From: a virus
Length of the DNA stretch: 22,480 nucleotides
IMG/VR virus record: IMGVR_UViG_3300044615_000589
Location: 1-22,480 of that record
Direction: 5' to 3' (one strand)
Position numbers and translations under genes: made by a program. Positions 14,705 through 20,690 of the stretch are shown here, in pieces. How positions within the stretch are numbered: the stretch's first letter is position 1; each line of letters starts with the position of its first letter. The notes below the pieces were generated by a model. It ran no database searches. It was given only the letters and a program-made list of their open reading frames with translations, and was not told where the DNA came from.

Positions 14705-14736
14705 AAAAAAGGGGCACGCGTCCCTGACCTCACCCC
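14705..14736 (-). terminator. Second (weaker) terminator-like hairpin of a tandem pair
   Basis: On the minus strand GGGGTG can pair with CGTGCCCC through four G-C and two G-U pairs, and six T residues follow (14710-14705). The stem is short, but the U-tract is the longest in the window and it directly follows a stronger hairpin. Confidence 0.45.
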
Positions 14737-14740
14737 GACG

Positions 14741-14770
14741 AAAAGCCCCTCTAGGAGACTCCTTTAGGGG
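14741..14770 (-). terminator. Terminator at the end of the early/accessory gene cluster
   Basis: On the minus strand two 11-nt arms (CCCCTAAAGGA at 14770-14760 and TCCTAGAGGGG at 14756-14746) pair with two mismatches around a 3-nt loop. CTTTT follows. It begins 12 bp after the stop of the last small gene. Confidence 0.65.
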
Positions 14771-14781
14771 GGGGCACCCCA

Positions 14782-15030
14782 TTAAACACGAACCGCAGCC
14801 GTGTTCAATTCCGTGTCTTTATCCCGTGTCTTTATCCACTCCTCAAACGCAGCCCACACCGCCTTGTTAGGGTTTTGGCATCTGCGGTCCGATCCATCCT
14901 TGCGCAGCCACAGCGGCCCAAGTCGCCGGTCGTAATCAAAGCGCCACACCTTGCCGTTGACCATGACTTGCTGGTCTGGCTCGTCACACATGGACACCAG
15001 TGTGTTCTTGTCCCAGCGGATCGTCTTCAT
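14782..15030 (-). CDS. Small protein of unknown function, last gene of the accessory cluster
   Basis: This 82-residue protein (MKTIRWDKNTLVSMCDEPDQ...) overlaps the upstream HTH gene by 4 nt (ATGA at 15030-15027) and ends just before the tandem terminators. A strand-rich middle (QQVMVNGKVWRFDYDRRLGPLW split over residues 20-42) and a Trp-containing helix (KAVWAAFEEWIKTRDKD) suggest a small globular fold. The family was not recognised. Its translational coupling to the HTH protein suggests a shared job. Confidence 0.55.
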   Translation of the reverse strand: MKTIRWDKNTLVSMCDEPDQQVMVNGKVWRFDYDRRLGPLWLRKDGSDRRCQNPNKAVWAAFEEWIKTRDKDTELNTAAVRV

Positions 15031-15362
15031 GCCTCAATTGCCTTTCGCGCCGCCTTCACCGCCTCCCCAATCGCCTGCCGCGATACGCCCAGTACGTGCG
15101 CGTTGTCTGCCGCGCTGTCGTACCCTGTCAGGTGCCCGAGTCCGTAGGCCCACGCCAGCCCAGCCAGCCGCACCGATATTTTGCCGTCGTTGTGTCCCCC
15201 GAGCAGGTGGCTCAGGATCCGCACCAACGCAACGCCCCCGGCAGTCTGCGCCAGTTGCCGCGACCGGCGAACATGCCACGCCCACACCTCGTCAACTTGG
15301 TCCTCGGTCAGCCCCAGGTCGAGCAGTTCCTCTTGCGTTTGTGGCGTCAGGTCGTCGGTCAT
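15027..15362 (-). CDS. Small protein with helix-turn-helix-like C-terminus
   Basis: This 111-residue protein starts at ATG 15362 (MTDDLTPQTQEELLDLGLTE). The frame is open to a GTG at 15506, but that stretch is a repeat-bearing segment and is not taken as coding. The C-terminal part (SAADNAHVLGVSRQAIGEAV, about residues 83-102) reads as an HTH: a helix, the turn around LGVS, and a recognition helix. It could be a late regulator or a DNA-packaging accessory protein. Being just upstream of the control region before the terminase genes, it is a candidate binder of the CGGCA sites. Confidence 0.55.
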   Translation of the reverse strand: MTDDLTPQTQEELLDLGLTEDQVDEVWAWHVRRSRQLAQTAGGVALVRILSHLLGGHNDGKISVRLAGLAWAYGLGHLTGYDSAADNAHVLGVSRQAIGEAVKAARKAIEA

Positions 15363-15367
15363 AAAGA

Positions 15368-15389
15368 GTGCCGTCTCTCCGGCTGTCAC
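15368..15389. repeat. 22-bp hairpin repeat, copy 1
   Basis: It is identical over 22 bp to 15485-15506, starts GTGCCGTCTCTCCGG and ends GTCAC. GTG/CAC ends and CCG/CGG arms allow a small imperfect hairpin. It sits directly before the ATG of the HTH gene. Confidence 0.75.
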
Positions 15390-15436
15390 GCCTGTGGACT
15401 CTTGGCGGCGTTCCCGAGCGGGCGTCCCCGCAGTAG

Positions 15437-15480
15437 CCCCGCCGGTTTGAGGAACGCTTGCGCGCCTAGCCTTGGCGGGG
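15437..15480. repeat. Inverted repeat CCCCGCC...GGCGGGG between the hairpin repeats
   Basis: The perfect 7-bp arms at 15437-15443 and 15474-15480 are separated by 30 nt. They lie between the two 22-bp repeats. The 15363-15591 gap otherwise contains only a doubtful 35-codon ORF at its start. Confidence 0.5.
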
Positions 15481-15484
15481 TCTG

Positions 15485-15506
15485 GTGCCGTCTCTCCGGC
15501 TGTCAC
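15485..15506. repeat. 22-bp hairpin repeat, copy 2
   Basis: This is an exact direct copy of 15368-15389, offset by 117 bp. Since 117 is a multiple of three, both copies read VTAGETA in the same minus-strand frame. Confidence 0.75.
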
Positions 15507-15515
15507 ACCACTGCA

Positions 15516-15623
15516 TCAACCGAGCATCCCCGGTCCGTGCTCACCGGCATGGAGCCAGCGGCAGGTGTCGCTCTGCAGTTGCAGGATGCCGTTACTCTGG
15601 CCTTCCTGTGGGTAAGTCGTCAA
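15516..15623 (-). CDS. Doubtful 35-residue ORF with TTG start
   Basis: AGGAGG (15632-15627) lies 3 nt before TTG 15623. The frame gives MTTYPQEGQSNGILQLQSDT and ends ...HAGEHGPGMLG. It overlaps the end of the upstream gene in another frame. The strong ribosome binding site and protein-like text are the only support; spacing is shorter than usual. Confidence 0.25.
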   Translation of the reverse strand: MTTYPQEGQSNGILQLQSDTCRWLHAGEHGPGMLG

Positions 15624-15780
15624 GATCCTCCTGCGTCCACCCCTCCCGGCGCATCTGCACCTCGAGCACCAGCGCCCATGCCTGCCACGCCCGGCGTTTC
15701 TCGCGCTCGCGGCGCAGCGTTGTGTGCAGGATTGCCAGTGCCTGCTCTATGTCGAGTCGTTCGTCGGCTGTCAGGCTCAT
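15592..15780 (-). CDS. Small helical protein of unknown function
   Basis: This 62-residue protein (MSLTADERLDIEQALAILHT...) consists almost wholly of charged helix: residues 6-44 are likely one or two long amphipathic helices (LRREREKRRAWQAWALVLEV). The tail is acidic (WTQEDLDDLPTGRPE). ATG 15780 overlaps the upstream stop (ATGA). It belongs to a row of small, coupled, coiled-coil proteins that could be host-takeover or anti-defence factors. No family was recognised. Confidence 0.55.
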   Translation of the reverse strand: MSLTADERLDIEQALAILHTTLRREREKRRAWQAWALVLEVQMRREGWTQEDLDDLPTGRPE

Positions 15781-15986
15781 TTGAGTGCCTCCAGTGCGAT
15801 CTGCCGCATGTTTAGTGCCCAGTTGCCGTGATAGTCGCGGATCCGTTCCAGTGCCGCTTCCAGCTTGTCCGCGCGTGCCTGTGCCTCGGCTAGGCTTAGC
15901 TGCAGCGACTCCACAATACTCTGCGCTAAGTCAGGGTCGCGCCGGTAGCGTTCGGTCCAGGTGAGTTTTGCTTCTGATAATGTCAT
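15777..15986 (-). CDS. Small coiled-coil protein of unknown function
   Basis: This 69-residue protein starts at ATG 15986 (MTLSEAKLTWTERYRRDPDL), preceded by AAGGAGG with 4-nt spacing, which decides the start over the in-frame ATG at 16025. Residues 20-50 form a heptad-like helix (SIVESLQLSLAEAQARADKL), ending in ALNMRQIALEALK. It overlaps both neighbours by 4 nt. The function is unknown. Confidence 0.6.
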   Translation of the reverse strand: MTLSEAKLTWTERYRRDPDLAQSIVESLQLSLAEAQARADKLEAALERIRDYHGNWALNMRQIALEALK

Positions 15987-16162
15987 TGTGCCTCCTTCTT
16001 TAGTTTCCGCACTTTTGCTTTCCATTCAGACACTGTCTTTCGGAGCTCCTGATTGGTTTCGATCAAAACACCGATGTGCAATCTGGTGCGTTCAACCTCT
16101 TTTTCAAGACGGTCATTTTCCTCTGCCAGATCATTGAGGAACTGCATGAGTCGCTTGTTCAT
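15983..16162 (-). CDS. Small coiled-coil protein of unknown function
   Basis: This is a 59-residue, highly charged coiled-coil protein (MNKRLMQFLNDLAEENDRLE, then EVERTRLHIGVLIETNQELR and KVRKLKKEAQ). ATG 16162 overlaps the stop of the HNH gene (ATGA) and is preceded by a strong GGGAGGAGGTG site. That site lies inside the gene end rescued by the HNH fusion, so keeping this end may have been selected to preserve translation of the small gene. Confidence 0.6.
   Translation of the reverse strand: MNKRLMQFLNDLAEENDRLEKEVERTRLHIGVLIETNQELRKTVSEWKAKVRKLKKEAQ
15991..15997 (-). promoter_or_regulatory. Strong ribosome binding site AAGGAGG
   Basis: It lies 4 nt before ATG 15986 and fixes that start. 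Such sites are rare elsewhere in this window. Confidence 0.7.
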
Positions 16163-16722
16163 TTCTGCACCTCCTCCCATTTTCCCAGCGTCTTCAGAAA
16201 CGCCTCTGCACGTTGGCGGGCGTCAAATTCAGAAATTTCAAGATGCGACCATCGTTTTCCTTTTCTGATGTCGCAAATAACTGTCAGCGATACACCAAAC
16301 TTTCGCGCAAGAATTGATGCAGTTCCTTTTTTTAAAGGGCAACCCTTTGCAATTATTGCCTGCTCTTCAGTTAATTTGCACTCGTGGTTGTTTTGACCAT
16401 TTTTAACTTTGCGAACCTTAAGCATCGCCAAACATCCGGGTTTTGTGTTGTGCCTGTTTTTATTGACCATGTCTTTCATGTTGTCGGATCGAGATCCAAT
16501 AAAAATATGCGAAGGCTTTACGCACAATTTATTGTCGCATTTATGACACGCCTCCATTCCTTTTGACGGATGTGAATCAAGCAAAAACCAATGCGCTGGA
16601 ATGTTTCTAGTTCCGTCCCAAAATTGGCCATACCCAGAACCACTCCGCGCACCATTCCATTCCCAACATTGATTTTCCTGTTTAACGGAAACCTTTTGCA
16701 TAAACCTTTCATGTCTATTCAT
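16159..16722 (-). CDS. HNH homing endonuclease fused to the C-terminus of an interrupted phage gene
   Basis: This 187-residue protein opens with NQCWEWNGARSGSGYGQFW (residues 17-35). The HNH core is ACHKCDNKLCVKPSHIF (58-74) followed by GSRSDNMKDMVNKNR, the usual signature of phage HNH endonucleases. A likely helix-turn-helix for target binding follows (LARKFGVSLTVICDIRKGKR, 138-157). The last 21 residues (DARQRAEAFLKTLGKWEEV) match the end of a different small phage protein family whose start lies just upstream. Base composition is much poorer in GC than its neighbours (23 of 60 at 16441-16500), a sign of transfer. No ribosome binding site precedes ATG 16722. Confidence 0.88.
   Translation of the reverse strand: MNRHERFMQKVSVKQENQCWEWNGARSGSGYGQFWDGTRNIPAHWFLLDSHPSKGMEACHKCDNKLCVKPSHIFIGSRSDNMKDMVNKNRHNTKPGCLAMLKVRKVKNGQNNHECKLTEEQAIIAKGCPLKKGTASILARKFGVSLTVICDIRKGKRWSHLEISEFDARQRAEAFLKTLGKWEEVQK
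16168..16178 (-). promoter_or_regulatory. Strong ribosome binding site GGGAGGAGGTG
   Basis: It lies 5 nt before ATG 16162, within the last codons of the HNH fusion gene, and fixes the start of the downstream coiled-coil gene. Confidence 0.7.
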
Positions 16723-16737
16723 TGCGTTTAGTTTCAG

Positions 16738-16821
16738 CTATTCGCGTTTAGATTGCAAGGCCAAATTTCCACCCCACCCGCACGCTTCTGCAATCGCTGC
16801 GTTAATTTGTTCGTCAGTCAT
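16738..16821 (-). pseudogene. N-terminal remnant of a small phage protein, cut by the HNH insertion
   Basis: ATG 16821 overlaps the upstream stop (ATGA) and has GGGAGGTG 4 nt before it, so it is surely translated. The product starts MTDEQINAAIAEACGW, a start I recognise from a widespread phage protein of about 100 residues that typically ends ...QRAEAFLRTLGKWEE. Here the frame hits TAG (16740-16738) after 27 codons. The missing end is found fused to the HNH protein. The frame of the remnant, the stop and the HNH gene are the same. The 27-residue peptide is unlikely to be functional alone. Confidence 0.7.
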
Positions 16822-17033
16822 TTCGCACCTCCCATCATTTCGGTGACCGCACCGATATGATTCAGCCTTGCGGTCAGTTCCTCGAGCGGAATGCCCGTCT
16901 CCCGGCTCACCAGCACTCGCGCCCACGCCTCCCCGTCTGCGCGGACGTGCCAACGCCTGTACGGCAGGTAGTCCGCGGTCACCTCGTACTCACTTTCAAA
17001 TCGCTTGTCCGCTGTGGTCATATTGGTTTCCAT
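16818..17033 (-). CDS. Small protein of unknown function
   Basis: This 71-residue protein starts METNMTTADKRFESEYEVTA; a second in-frame ATG at 17021 is an alternative start. The core (YLPYRRWHVRADGEAWARVL) looks beta-rich, followed by a helix (PLEELTARLNHIGAVTEMM). The stop overlaps the start of the interrupted gene. No family was recognised. GGGAGGTG lies 17 nt before ATG 17033, too far to act as its normal binding site. Confidence 0.5.
   Translation of the reverse strand: METNMTTADKRFESEYEVTADYLPYRRWHVRADGEAWARVLVSRETGIPLEELTARLNHIGAVTEMMGGAK
16826..16833 (-). promoter_or_regulatory. Strong ribosome binding site GGGAGGTG
   Basis: It lies 4 nt upstream of ATG 16821 and shows that the interrupted gene is still equipped for efficient translation. 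Confidence 0.65.
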
Positions 17034-17045
17034 AGAAAACGCCTG

Positions 17046-17345
17046 CTAGACACCTCCCTGCGCAGCCACGGCCAATTTGCGCTCCCATTGATCGACGGCC
17101 TTTAGGTAGTTTGGCCACTGCTCGTTTGAAATCATGCGAGCGACGCTGTCGGTGGTCATTGCTGCGTTCCGGTGACGGATTGCTCCGTCGAGCAGTTGTC
17201 TCGCCTCGGTGATGAGCGCGGCGTGAGTTGGTGCCAGTGCGCAGGCCAGGCATTGGCAGGCGGCCAGTTGAATGTTTTCCGCGCGTAGGCGGTCCACCTC
17301 GGCGGCGAGGTCGGTTTTGGTGATGTCTGCCAAGTTCGTCGTCAT
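17046..17345 (-). CDS. Small protein of unknown function, first gene after the control region
   Basis: This 99-residue helical protein starts MTTNLADITKTDLAAEVDRL. A short zipper-like N-terminus is followed by CQCLACAL (residues 30-37), then helices (ALITEARQLLDGAIRHRNAA, NYLKAVDQWERKLAVAAQ). The three close cysteines could bind metal, but there is no fourth nearby. It is the first gene downstream of the 235-bp non-coding gap and is probably read from a promoter there. The function is unknown. Confidence 0.55.
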   Translation of the reverse strand: MTTNLADITKTDLAAEVDRLRAENIQLAACQCLACALAPTHAALITEARQLLDGAIRHRNAAMTTDSVARMISNEQWPNYLKAVDQWERKLAVAAQGGV

Positions 17346-17389
17346 GGGTTGTTTTCGGTCTGCGAAGTGCGCAGGTTTAGCGTTTTGTT

Positions 17390-17443
17390 ACCCTGCATCT
17401 CCAAGTTGCTGTTTTTGCGGTGGTTACAAGGCAAATGCAGGGT
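17390..17443. repeat. Inverted repeat ACCCTGCAT...ATGCAGGGT
   Basis: The perfect 9-bp arms are at 17390-17398 and 17435-17443. It is half of a set of four octamers in the control region. Confidence 0.7.
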
Positions 17444-17503
17444 GCGAGGTTGTTTCTCTATTTAGAGAGAGAGAGAAAGTAAATATATATAGGTATGTAT
17501 GTA

Positions 17504-17532
17504 TATATATGGGTACGAAAATGACCCTGCAA
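17504..17532 (-). promoter_or_regulatory. Candidate promoter for the small-gene cluster
   Basis: On the minus strand TTGCAG (17532-17527), then a 17-nt spacer, then TATATA (17509-17504). The -35 overlaps one octamer repeat, so a protein binding the octamer could block or aid it. The AT-repeat context makes a chance -10 likely. Confidence 0.35.
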
Positions 17533-17580
17533 CCCCCCCTATCCCTGAAATGCTCTTGCAAGTGCCGCCGCGCATGGAAC

Positions 17581-19941
17581 TTAGGAGTGCAGGGTTCCGA
17601 CGGTGTAAATCCACGCCTCCCTGCGTTTGCCGTCGCGCTGGATGGTGAGCCCCCGGTTTTCGAGCCTTTTCGGCTCTGCGATGAGTCGCCCGAGGTATCT
17701 GCCAAGCAGGGCGGGGTCGTCGTGGAGCAAGCTTTTGACCTGCCACTTCACCGGCTCAATGTTGCAAAGGTGCTCCAAAAGCTCCTGCGCGGTCTTGCCG
17801 CGTTGAGTTTTGAGCTGCTCGGTGTCGAACAAGTGCACCAGCAAAAGCGCAAGTTGGTGCTCTGGCGTCTGCTCTGCCAGTAGGTGGACGATGTGCGGAT
17901 CCTGCCAACACTTCATCCCGTTCCTGCTGTCGCGCCGGTTCTCCGGGATCGTCAACTGATCCACCCAGGCGGCAAACGCTGGCAACTCGCTGCGGATCGC
18001 TTCGCCGTAGCTCTCCCAGTCCTCCGCGCTTTCGGTCGGCGCCGCCTGCCCGCTGTAGCAACGAAACAGGTGCATTTTGTCCGCCAGATCGTCTGTGAGT
18101 ACCGGCAGCACGCGGATTGCCTCGTCCTGGTCGTTGCAGCAGATAAACAGCCGCGCCCACGGCGTGATGGTGATCTGCTCTTTGAATTTGGCATGGAAGC
18201 CCACCTTGCCCGCATAGAGCTTGGATTTGATGTTGGCCCCGAATTGGCGTCGGCTTTTGAGATCGCAGCTGTGGATTTTGTCGTCCACGATCCACACCTC
18301 CCCGGCCAACAGTTCGCCGTTGAACCCGTCGGCGTCCCCGCTGAATCCTTTGTGAGCGTCGACGCTTCGCCCCCCGAGCAATGGCGTCACCACCAGGTTC
18401 ACCAAAAGCGTCTTGCCGCAGTTTTTGGGCCCACAAAACACGGTCACCGGCCCAGGGCGGACATTCCTTTGCCCGCCCTCTGTTGGAGGCTTAAGCGCGG
18501 CAAACAGGCTTTCTCTTGCGAGCTTTAAGCTCCAACAAAGGTGCAACAGCGGCATTCGGCTTGAGTTGTCTGGCAAAAGCAATCGCTCCAAAAGCGCCAG
18601 AATGTTCGGCCAGCCTGCCCCGATCTCGGTGACGTCCACCGCCGCGCTTGTGTCGGCGGCCACCGGCACCGGTGCAGAGTTCACAAAGCAGCGCTGGCCA
18701 CTTTCAACGTGGAGCCCTCGAGAGTAGCCCGGCATGGGTCCATCGTAATCAATGCCGGTTTCCAGCTTGATGTCGTAGGCTGCCCGCTCAAGTCCTTCCT
18801 TGTCGCCACCGTCCACGATGCCTTCAAACTTGAGCGCGGACTTAAGCCCTGCCTCTGTAAGTGGCACCACGTTTGTGCTGTTGTCGCGCACAAGCAGGTA
18901 ATCTTTTTGATGCTTTCGGTAATAGAACTGCACCGCCGTCGGCGCCTTCGGCAATTCTGGCGCCACCGGCTGCGGCTCTGCGTCCGGTTGCTCTTTTGCC
19001 ATGGCAAGCCAGTCGTCCCAGCATGAGGCGCCTATGTTGACGGCGAGCAGTTCCTGCACGGCGTCTCCGCGGCGCCTGCCTGCCAAGCGTGCCAAGCGGG
19101 ACGGGTTAAGCGCCTGCCGGTCCACCTTAATTCCGTCGAAGCGTTCCATGGCGTCAGCGGCGGCGGCAGCCCGTTGCCGGTACTCCTCCGCGGTGCTTGC
19201 GTCCACTCGCACCCAAGCGTGCACGCTACGCTTTCCAGAGTGCACCACCACGGACACCGGCAGCCCGCTGGCTTGTATCGCTGACCATTGCAGTTCCAAC
19301 GGCGCCTTGTCGCACTCGAGGAGACAATGGCGCCACGCGGTCACGTCAGCGTCGCCACGCCCCCCCGGTTTCATCGGGTTCACGCGGATGAAAGTGCCGT
19401 TGTCGTGTTCGTGTTGGAGCGGGATCCGCGGAAGCACCTCTCCAGCGTTGATGGGTTTGCCCGCCGGTCCAGCTCCAAGCACCACTGCAATAAGTTCGTC
19501 AGCGGCGAAGCACGCCTCGAGGTGCAGTCTTTGCCCGTCAGCAATCGGCACCGGCAGCGCTGCCGGTGCCAGTTGGGTCAGCTGCTGCGGTTCCGGTGCC
19601 GCCCTGCGCGCTTGCACTGTCGTCGCTGCCCGGAGCGTCGTCGGCACTGGCGCCAGTCCTGCGCGCGCGTGGTTGCCGGTCTTTGTGGCAGTTTTGAGCT
19701 TGCCGATGGTGCTGCGCATTTCCTTGTTCTTTTGCGCCAGTACGTGCTCGCAGCTTTGGTGCACGCAAAACAGCGTCGGCGGTCGCCCGTCGTTGATCGT
19801 CAGGCGGCAGTCCTTGCGCCCGTTGCTGCCCGTGTGCAGTTCAATGCCAGGGCACTGCACGTATGCTAAGTGCTCGTCTTGCCAGTCCGCGCTCGGAAAC
19901 ATGGCCCGAGCCACCGCGGTCGTTGCTTCGTCTTCAGTCAT
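17581..19941 (-). CDS. Zinc-finger primase / superfamily 3-type helicase
   Basis: This 786-residue replication protein starts at ATG 19941 (MTEDEATTAVARAMFPSADW), overlapping the previous gene by 8 nt; the frame is open further up but that part belongs to the upstream gene. Residues 30-64 form a zinc-finger-like unit (CPGIELHTG, then KDC, then FCVHQSC). The central part has an AEP-type primase pattern: HCLLECD (205-211), HSGKRSVHAWV (234-244) and NPSRLARLAG (279-288). The C-terminal ATPase has Walker A GPKNCGKT (504-511), Walker B EVWIVDDK (548-555) and the sensor-like LFICCND (598-604). It should prime and unwind phage DNA at the origin. Confidence 0.85.
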   Translation of the reverse strand: MTEDEATTAVARAMFPSADWQDEHLAYVQCPGIELHTGSNGRKDCRLTINDGRPPTLFCVHQSCEHVLAQKNKEMRSTIGKLKTATKTGNHARAGLAPVPTTLRAATTVQARRAAPEPQQLTQLAPAALPVPIADGQRLHLEACFAADELIAVVLGAGPAGKPINAGEVLPRIPLQHEHDNGTFIRVNPMKPGGRGDADVTAWRHCLLECDKAPLELQWSAIQASGLPVSVVVHSGKRSVHAWVRVDASTAEEYRQRAAAAADAMERFDGIKVDRQALNPSRLARLAGRRRGDAVQELLAVNIGASCWDDWLAMAKEQPDAEPQPVAPELPKAPTAVQFYYRKHQKDYLLVRDNSTNVVPLTEAGLKSALKFEGIVDGGDKEGLERAAYDIKLETGIDYDGPMPGYSRGLHVESGQRCFVNSAPVPVAADTSAAVDVTEIGAGWPNILALLERLLLPDNSSRMPLLHLCWSLKLARESLFAALKPPTEGGQRNVRPGPVTVFCGPKNCGKTLLVNLVVTPLLGGRSVDAHKGFSGDADGFNGELLAGEVWIVDDKIHSCDLKSRRQFGANIKSKLYAGKVGFHAKFKEQITITPWARLFICCNDQDEAIRVLPVLTDDLADKMHLFRCYSGQAAPTESAEDWESYGEAIRSELPAFAAWVDQLTIPENRRDSRNGMKCWQDPHIVHLLAEQTPEHQLALLLVHLFDTEQLKTQRGKTAQELLEHLCNIEPVKWQVKSLLHDDPALLGRYLGRLIAEPKRLENRGLTIQRDGKRREAWIYTVGTLHS

Positions 19942-20098
19942 CTGTCGTCTCCCATTCAAATTGGTATCCAAGGTGGTGCAGTACCCAAAGAATCTTGAGG
20001 TTTCCTGCGTCGTCATCAGCGCGCAAAAAGCCGCGACGGTATGCCTCTAGCATCCGCTCGGCCAGCTGGAGCGCGTCCAGCAGTTCGTCGTTCGTCAT
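19934..20098 (-). CDS. 54-residue protein of unknown function
   Basis: ATG 20098 opens MTNDELLDALQLAERMLEAY; the protein continues RRGFLRADDDAGNLKILWVL and ends EWETTDD. Its TGA (19936-19934) lies inside the first codons of the primase gene, an 8-nt overlap typical of this operon. The sequence is helical and acidic, with no motif. It fills the space between the SSB-like gene and the primase, and the coupling suggests a replication accessory role. Confidence 0.6.
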   Translation of the reverse strand: MTNDELLDALQLAERMLEAYRRGFLRADDDAGNLKILWVLHHLGYQFEWETTDD

Positions 20099-20136
20099 GT
20101 AATGCGCGTTTAACGGATGCGCGCCCCCCGATGTTG

Positions 20137-20655
20137 TTAGAACGGGATCTTGTCCTCGTCCTGGTTGTCGTCAGTTCCAGAGTCTTGCGGCTCTAGCAAC
20201 GCTGCAAACTCCGCCACCGCAGGCACGTTTTTCTCCAGCCCCTCAATCAGGGGACTGATGCTGATGATGTTGGCAAACGTGCGGCCTTTTGCACTCACGC
20301 CGTGGTCAACGGTGATTTGTGCGCCGTGTCCCCGGAGCGTTTCGGTGTCCAGCCCTGCCTTGGGCGCTTCTCCTTTCCAGCTCTTGAGGAACTGAAACAA
20401 AGCGGACTTTTCGTGAAGCGACAATTTGAACGGCTTCGATTTGATGACGGTCCTTTTGCCACCTTTGGCAAAATACCCAAAGTAGAACCAGGTAAGGTCC
20501 ACCGTCTCCATTTGGGTAGGGTCGTCAAATTTAGGACGCTGCACACCAAAAGCGTCTTCGACGTCAATGCAGACGGCGATGAACGTGCCTTTCGGTGCCA
20601 GTTCGTTGGATAGGATGCGTGATGCGTTGTTTTTGGTTTCGCGTAGGATTGCCAT
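20137..20655 (-). CDS. Single-stranded DNA-binding-like protein
   Basis: This 172-residue protein starts at ATG 20655 (MAILRETKNNASRILSNEL). The frame is open to 20733 but that part overlaps the upstream gene. The body reads as a beta-barrel: GTFIAVCIDVEDAFGVQRPK, VDLTWFYFGYFAKGGKRT, SKPFKLSLHEKSALFQFLKS. A flexible acidic tail ends DNQDEDKIPF. A tail ending in acidic residues and Ile-Pro-Phe is the hallmark of bacterial and phage SSBs, which use it to recruit partners. Being between resolvase and primase genes supports the call. The OB fold itself is inferred. Confidence 0.65.
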   Translation of the reverse strand: MAILRETKNNASRILSNELAPKGTFIAVCIDVEDAFGVQRPKFDDPTQMETVDLTWFYFGYFAKGGKRTVIKSKPFKLSLHEKSALFQFLKSWKGEAPKAGLDTETLRGHGAQITVDHGVSAKGRTFANIISISPLIEGLEKNVPAVAEFAALLEPQDSGTDDNQDEDKIPF

Positions 20656-20690
20656 GGCGTTTTTGCGTTTTGCGTTGTGGTTTTGGAGTG

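Larger units (their letters stand above)
17346..17580. other. Non-coding control region, candidate replication origin
   Basis: This is the longest non-coding gap among the early genes. It contains three of four ACCCTGCA octamers in alternating orientation (17390-17397 +, 17436-17443 -, 17524-17531 +; the fourth, 17588-17595 -, lies in the end of the primase gene). Between them is an AT-rich simple-sequence stretch: GA repeats 17465-17476, AT repeats 17483-17491 and TATG/TA repeats 17494-17510. Protein sites flanking an easily melted stretch, next to the primase-helicase gene, fit an origin or a regulated promoter. Confidence 0.45.

Noticed and set aside
17346-17580. Possible CRISPR array because of repeated octamers
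   Set aside because: The repeats are only 8-9 bp, alternate in orientation and have unequal spacing, and no cas gene is present apart from a Cas4-like nuclease that fits phage recombination.
17424-17746. Two short minus-strand frames running through the AT/GA repeat
   Set aside because: They are out of frame with the end of the primase gene and translate the simple repeats into YIHTYLY-type text. No start signal supports them.
19001-20050. 349-codon open frame on the plus strand
   Set aside because: It is antisense to the primase-helicase, whose zinc-finger and primase motifs are clear. The plus-strand product is Ser/Ala/Arg-rich filler.
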